From CBFCZU01 sp965602635 (GTDB taxonomy: Bacteria > Planctomycetota > Phycisphaerae > SM23-33): a stretch of 8,915 bases of DNA. The position numbers were made by a program, and so were the translations under genes. The DNA is taken from assembly GCA_965602635.1 (NCBI GenBank), contig CBFCZU010000177.1, forward strand, positions 1 through 8,915, read 5' to 3'. A model generated the notes under the pieces. The model was not told the origin of the DNA. It made no database searches and saw nothing but the letters and a program-made list of their open reading frames with translations. Each line of letters begins with the position of its first letter. Position 1 is the first letter of the stretch. This document shows positions 5,458 through 8,915 of this stretch, piece after piece.

Positions 5458-8421
5458 ATGAAAAGTGAGGATGTGCGGACATGCGCAGGGCGGGGCCTGT
5501 GGCTGGTCATCCTGCTGCTGGGCGGGCGGGCCTGGGCCGGAGACACGTACTGGCAGCACGACCCGGCCGCGGCTGGCGACTGGTTCGTCCCGGCCAACTG
5601 GACGGCCGGCCTGCCGACATGGGAGCACAGTGCGTACGTGAACAACGGCGGAACCGTGCAGATTGCCGCCGGCCTGGCGGAAGCCCGCAAGCTGCATCTG
5701 GGGCACGCGGCCGGGGCGTCCGGCACCCTCGAACTGGGCGGCGGTGACATGGTATCCGGCTCGCAGTACATCGGCCACTCCGGGGCGGGGTCCTTCCAGC
5801 AGACAGGGGGAATCAACAAGCCCTGCCAGTTGCTCGCCGTTGGCTACGAATCGGGTTCTCAGGGAACCTACGAACTGAGCGGCGGCGAACTCCACGGGCA
5901 GGGCTACGAGTACGTGGGATTCGAGGGGACGGGCCTTTTCACACAGACCGGTGGGGTCCACACCATCGACAGGGAGCTTGGGATCGGGGGCATGCCGGGC
6001 TCACAGGGGACGTACGTGTTGAGCGGGGGCAGCCTCGAGGGGCAACACTTCATCGAACAGTCCGTCGGACTCTTTGGGGATGGTCTTTTCATCCAGACAG
6101 GCGGGATCAACGTGGCCGGACGTCTTTATCTCGGGCGCCACTACGGCTCCCACGGCACATATGAGTTACGGGGGGGCGAACTCCTGTCAGAGACGTTTCA
6201 GTACGTCGGCGAAGACGCCGGAGGCCTGTTCAAACAGACAGGTGGAACCAATACGGTTCAAGGTCGGCTCTGGGTCGCCGTCAGTGGATGCACCGGCGCA
6301 TACGAGTTGCACGCCGGCCAGCTTTTGGCCAGTGAGGAGGTCATCGGTAACAAGGACCTGAGCTGCCTTCACGGAACAAGGCTTTTCAGGCAGACTGGTG
6401 GGACGAACACGGCGGGCTATGTCTGCGTCCGTCCCGGAGCCAGATATGAGTATGCCGGCGGCACACTCGACATCACCGGCGGGCTGAACGTGGAAGGCGA
6501 GCTTGACTGCGCGGGCGCAAGCGTAGCTATCGACCTCGGTGACGATACGCTGGTGAACCTTTCGGACGGGTACGTCCTCAATGCCGGCAATGCCAGGCTG
6601 AGCATTGGAGCCAACTCGCTGACGATCTACAAGGCGGGTTGCCACCCATCGAGCTTGTTCGGCGCATTCAGCACGCAGGGCCTGTTCCACGAGGGAGGGC
6701 AGACACTTGTCATCGCGCCGGCTCAGGGGTTTGGCGGCTGGGGGGAAATCGACGACCACGTGGAGTGTCAGGGCACGATCGCCGCCAATCCCGGTGGCGG
6801 CATCACCCTCAATGCCGGCGTGCAGGTGTCCGCCGCCGGGAGCGTCAACCTGGGCATGGGCGGACTGATCGTGGACGACGAGGCAAGCAGCATCGGCGGC
6901 GGCAACCTATCCGCCGGCAAGGAATACGTGGGTCGCTACGGCACTGGGCTCTTCACGCAGACGGGTGGGACCAACACGATAGAAGAAGGGCTTTTCGTTG
7001 GGCGCGAGGAAGGAGCATCCGGAACGTACGAACTTAGCGCCGGCCAGCTCGAGGGCGGCTCTCGGCTGTACATCGGCTACTACGGGACAGGCCTTCTCAG
7101 CCAGACCGGGGGCACCAATACGACCCGTGGCCTGACCGTCGGCTACAAGACGGGATCGTGCGGGACATATGAACTCAAGGGGGGGGAACTGCGATCGGAG
7201 TACAACGAAACCATCGGCTACTCTGGCACGGGGCACTTCATCCAGACGGGCGGGATCAACAGTGCCGATTCCAGAATTTACGTCGGTAACTACGGAGGAT
7301 CATCGGGGACTTACGAACTGATCGGCGGGGAGCTCCGCACAAAGGATCAGAACGTGGGGGGGGACAGCGGGACGGGGCTGTTCATTCAGACGGGCGGAAT
7401 GAATACTGCCTCTGGTGACCTTTGCGTCGCGCGCGGGGAAAGATCATCGGGGACATACGAGCTGAGCGGGGGCGAACTTCGGGTGCTCGGCCCGCAGTAC
7501 GTCGGTTACTACGGCAACGGGCTTTTCGCGCAAACCGGCGGCACCAACGCGGTCATTGCCGGGCTCTACCTGGGGCACAAGACCGGTTCAAGTGGCACAT
7601 ACACCATCTCGGGCGGCAGCCTCAGCACCGGGGGGCTGACCGTGGGCGCAGCAGGGACCGGGGAGTTGAGCATCACCGGCGCTTCGGCTGACGTCACGGT
7701 ATCGCAGAGCCTCCTGTTCGGGCCCAACAGCACGTTCTCGGCCGTGGCGGGCAGCACTATCCATATGACCGGCTCGGCGTTCTACAACTCCAGCGCCGAT
7801 CCGACGGCGCTGGGGGGGCTGGCCAGCCTGAGGCTGATCTTCGAAGGCGGAGGGGTGGGCTTCGACCCGGTGGAGGTGGCCGGGGAGGACCTGGGACCCC
7901 TCCCGGCCGGGTGGACCGACAACTTCGCCCTCGGCACACTGCAACTCGGCGGGGCCAACGCCGGCCGAATCCAACTGGTGGACGACGCCGACAACCAGCA
8001 GGACGGGCCCGGCAACGAGGCGCTGTACGTGGGCTGGCTCGTCCTCAACGCCGGCGCCGCCATCGACTTCAACGCCCTGGCACTCTACTTCCGCAACGGC
8101 GGCCTTCCCAAGCAGCTCTTCGCCGGCGACGCGAACCTCGACGGCCGCGTCGATGGGCTCGACTACCTCACGTGGTCCAGCAACTACGGCCAGGGCGGAA
8201 TGGCCTGGACGGACGCCGACTACAACGGCGACACCGTCGTTGACGGCCTGGACTACATCGCCTGGTCCGGCAACTACCTTCGGGGCGGGCCGGGCGGCGA
8301 GGGCATGCCCGTCCCCGAGCCCGGGGCGGTCGCCCTGATCCTCGCGGGCGCCTGCCTGATCCTCACCCGCCGGCGGGCGGGTTTGCCGCGGCTCGGCGTC
8401 CGCGGTATGCTCTGGGCGTGA
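5458..8421 (+). CDS. PEP-CTERM surface protein with T5SS/PEP-CTERM-type repeats and dockerin-like loops
   Basis: 987-residue exported protein, probably anchored or processed at the cell surface by an exosortase encoded elsewhere. Residues 1-27 are a signal peptide (hydrophobic LWLVILLLGG, then AWA before GDT). Ten copies of a ~48-residue repeat follow. Each carries a core like YELSGGEL, then a YVGYxGTG segment and LFxQTGGTNT; the QTGG motifs begin at 115, 163, 213, 260, 312, 501, 549, 596, 644 and 692. This pattern suggests a beta-solenoid. Residues 820-885 match the usual pre-dockerin segment (EALYVGWLVLNAGAAIDFNALALYF). Two calcium-type loops follow: DANLDGRVDGLD (891-902) and DYNGDTVVDGLD (921-932), each followed by a similar Tyr-x-x-Trp-Ser segment. 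The C terminus has VPEP (952-955), a hydrophobic helix and RRR (971-973), then 14 extra residues. Adhesive or structural function is inference; no catalytic motif is visible. Confidence 0.9.
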   Translation: MKSEDVRTCAGRGLWLVILLLGGRAWAGDTYWQHDPAAAGDWFVPANWTAGLPTWEHSAYVNNGGTVQIAAGLAEARKLHLGHAAGASGTLELGGGDMVSGSQYIGHSGAGSFQQTGGINKPCQLLAVGYESGSQGTYELSGGELHGQGYEYVGFEGTGLFTQTGGVHTIDRELGIGGMPGSQGTYVLSGGSLEGQHFIEQSVGLFGDGLFIQTGGINVAGRLYLGRHYGSHGTYELRGGELLSETFQYVGEDAGGLFKQTGGTNTVQGRLWVAVSGCTGAYELHAGQLLASEEVIGNKDLSCLHGTRLFRQTGGTNTAGYVCVRPGARYEYAGGTLDITGGLNVEGELDCAGASVAIDLGDDTLVNLSDGYVLNAGNARLSIGANSLTIYKAGCHPSSLFGAFSTQGLFHEGGQTLVIAPAQGFGGWGEIDDHVECQGTIAANPGGGITLNAGVQVSAAGSVNLGMGGLIVDDEASSIGGGNLSAGKEYVGRYGTGLFTQTGGTNTIEEGLFVGREEGASGTYELSAGQLEGGSRLYIGYYGTGLLSQTGGTNTTRGLTVGYKTGSCGTYELKGGELRSEYNETIGYSGTGHFIQTGGINSADSRIYVGNYGGSSGTYELIGGELRTKDQNVGGDSGTGLFIQTGGMNTASGDLCVARGERSSGTYELSGGELRVLGPQYVGYYGNGLFAQTGGTNAVIAGLYLGHKTGSSGTYTISGGSLSTGGLTVGAAGTGELSITGASADVTVSQSLLFGPNSTFSAVAGSTIHMTGSAFYNSSADPTALGGLASLRLIFEGGGVGFDPVEVAGEDLGPLPAGWTDNFALGTLQLGGANAGRIQLVDDADNQQDGPGNEALYVGWLVLNAGAAIDFNALALYFRNGGLPKQLFAGDANLDGRVDGLDYLTWSSNYGQGGMAWTDADYNGDTVVDGLDYIAWSGNYLRGGPGGEGMPVPEPGAVALILAGACLILTRRRAGLPRLGVRGMLWA
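5719..6417 (+). repeat. First block of five coding tandem repeats
   Basis: About 144-bp units encode residues 88-320, with QTGG motifs spaced 48, 50, 47 and 52 residues apart. DNA identity between units is only moderate, indicating old or selected divergence. Confidence 0.85.
6910..7632 (+). repeat. Second block of five coding tandem repeats
   Basis: Units encode residues 485-725 with very regular 48/47/48/48-residue spacing. The block is separated from the first by about 164 residues (321-484) that lack the full motif and contain looser beta-strand-like sequence. Confidence 0.85.
8095..8283 (+). other. Dockerin-like twin loops in the PEP-CTERM protein
   Basis: This segment encodes residues 880-942. 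The loops DANLDGRVDGLD and DYNGDTVVDGLD match the D-x-N-x-D-G-x-V-D-x-x-D calcium pattern; the second has Thr in place of the usual Gly at position 6. In planctomycetes such modules precede PEP-CTERM tails. Cohesin binding is not implied. Confidence 0.75.
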
Positions 8422-8915
8422 GTGCGTCGGAAAAGCTCGCCGTGCTGATATTCCTGGGGACGGTCGCCACGGTGCTGGCGGCGGGGGCGGTCATCCTGGC
8501 CGTTGACCTGATCCGCCTGCTGGCCGGGCGGCGGAGGCCGAGGCGCCGCGCGTGGGTCTGGGCGCGGCGGATCGTCCTGCCCCTGGCCGGGCTGGTCGTC
8601 GCCTGCATAGCCTACGGATACTTCATCGAGCCGTACTGGCTGGAGGTCACGGAAGTCCGAATCGCCAGCGGCAAGCTCGCCTCCGCGGCCAGGCCGATCC
8701 GCCTGGTCCACATCTCCGACCTCCACTGCGACCCGAAGGTCCGCCTGGAGGAGAAGATCCCGCGGGTCGTCGCGGGCCTGTCGCCCGACCTGATCGTCTT
8801 CACCGGCGACGCCGTCAACTCGATGGAGGGCCTGGGCAACTTCCGGCGGTGCATGAAGCGCCTCTCCGGCGTCGCCCCCTGCTACGCCGTGCTGGGCAAC
8901 TGGGACGTCTGGTAC
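8418..8915 (+). CDS. Membrane-anchored calcineurin-like metallophosphoesterase, 3' end outside window
   Basis: 166 codons are visible before the window ends. The GTG at 8418 overlaps the preceding TGA as GTGA and no Shine-Dalgarno is evident, so re-initiation after the PEP-CTERM gene is likely. Two hydrophobic helices (about 7-35 and 51-70) precede the catalytic domain. Metal motifs are HISDLHC (Asp101, His103), FTGDAVN (Asp131) and LGNWD (Asn161). In most relatives the last motif is GNHD, so the usual catalytic histidine is replaced by Trp162. The architecture resembles YkuE/YaeI-type phosphoesterases and the chlamydial UDP-diacylglucosamine hydrolase LpxG, which would fit an envelope role, but the subfamily cannot be settled from half a protein. 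Missing downstream motifs (the two later histidines) should lie just past the edge. Confidence 0.85.
   Translation, partial: MSASEKLAVLIFLGTVATVLAAGAVILAVDLIRLLAGRRRPRRRAWVWARRIVLPLAGLVVACIAYGYFIEPYWLEVTEVRIASGKLASAARPIRLVHISDLHCDPKVRLEEKIPRVVAGLSPDLIVFTGDAVNSMEGLGNFRRCMKRLSGVAPCYAVLGNWDVWY

Noticed and set aside
5408..5461. A 17-codon leader peptide ending as ATGA on the PEP-CTERM start codon
   Set aside because: The overlap is neat, but no Shine-Dalgarno precedes it, the composition is not distinctive, and the main gene has its own strong Shine-Dalgarno.
5719..7632. CRISPR-like periodic repeats
   Set aside because: The ~144-bp period is in-frame coding sequence with diverged units; it lacks short identical repeats and unique spacers.

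Overview
The window is GC-rich bacterial chromosome and reads most naturally as a planctomycete (Phycisphaerae-like or an uncultured relative). The main evidence is the secreted protein at 5458-8421. It has T5SS/PEP-CTERM-type 48-residue repeats, a tandem D-x-N-x-D-G dockerin-like segment and a C-terminal VPEP sorting tail, a combination typical of planctomycete surface proteins. LptB and an oversized signal peptidase I fit a diderm with an LPS-type envelope. The taxonomic call is inference.

Layout: (1) 1-789 (+): 3' part of an M55 D-aminopeptidase, cut at the window edge just after its DxEG motif. (2) 800-1960 (-): secreted ARPP-1/DUF6569-type protein, convergent with the peptidase (10 bp between stops). 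(3) 2048-2809 (-): LptB-type ABC ATPase. (4) 2810-3166: intergenic region with three consensus DnaA boxes, all in one orientation. (5) 3167-4891 (-): signal peptidase I with a zinc-ribbon insert and a roughly 300-residue insert carrying twin calcium-type loops and a LamG-like region. (6) 4892-5457: intergenic region between the divergent lepB and PEP-CTERM genes. It holds a dense array of perfect hairpins (4931-5105) and a near-perfect sigma70-type promoter (5243-5271). (7) 5458-8421 (+): PEP-CTERM repeat protein. (8) 8418-8915 (+): 5' part of a membrane-anchored metallophosphoesterase that overlaps the previous stop codon as GTGA.

The common thread is the cell envelope: protein export (signal peptidase), LPS transport (LptB), a sorted surface protein, cell-wall peptide turnover or D-amino-acid peptide recycling (M55), and a membrane phosphoesterase that could act on lipid precursors. 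lptB and the ARPP-1 gene may be co-transcribed. The PEP-CTERM gene and the phosphoesterase are probably translationally coupled.

The items most worth a second look are the DnaA-box cluster upstream of lptB, the hairpin array upstream of lepB, the mosaic signal peptidase, and the GNWD variant active-site motif of the phosphoesterase. No transposase, CRISPR array, tRNA or rRNA was seen.
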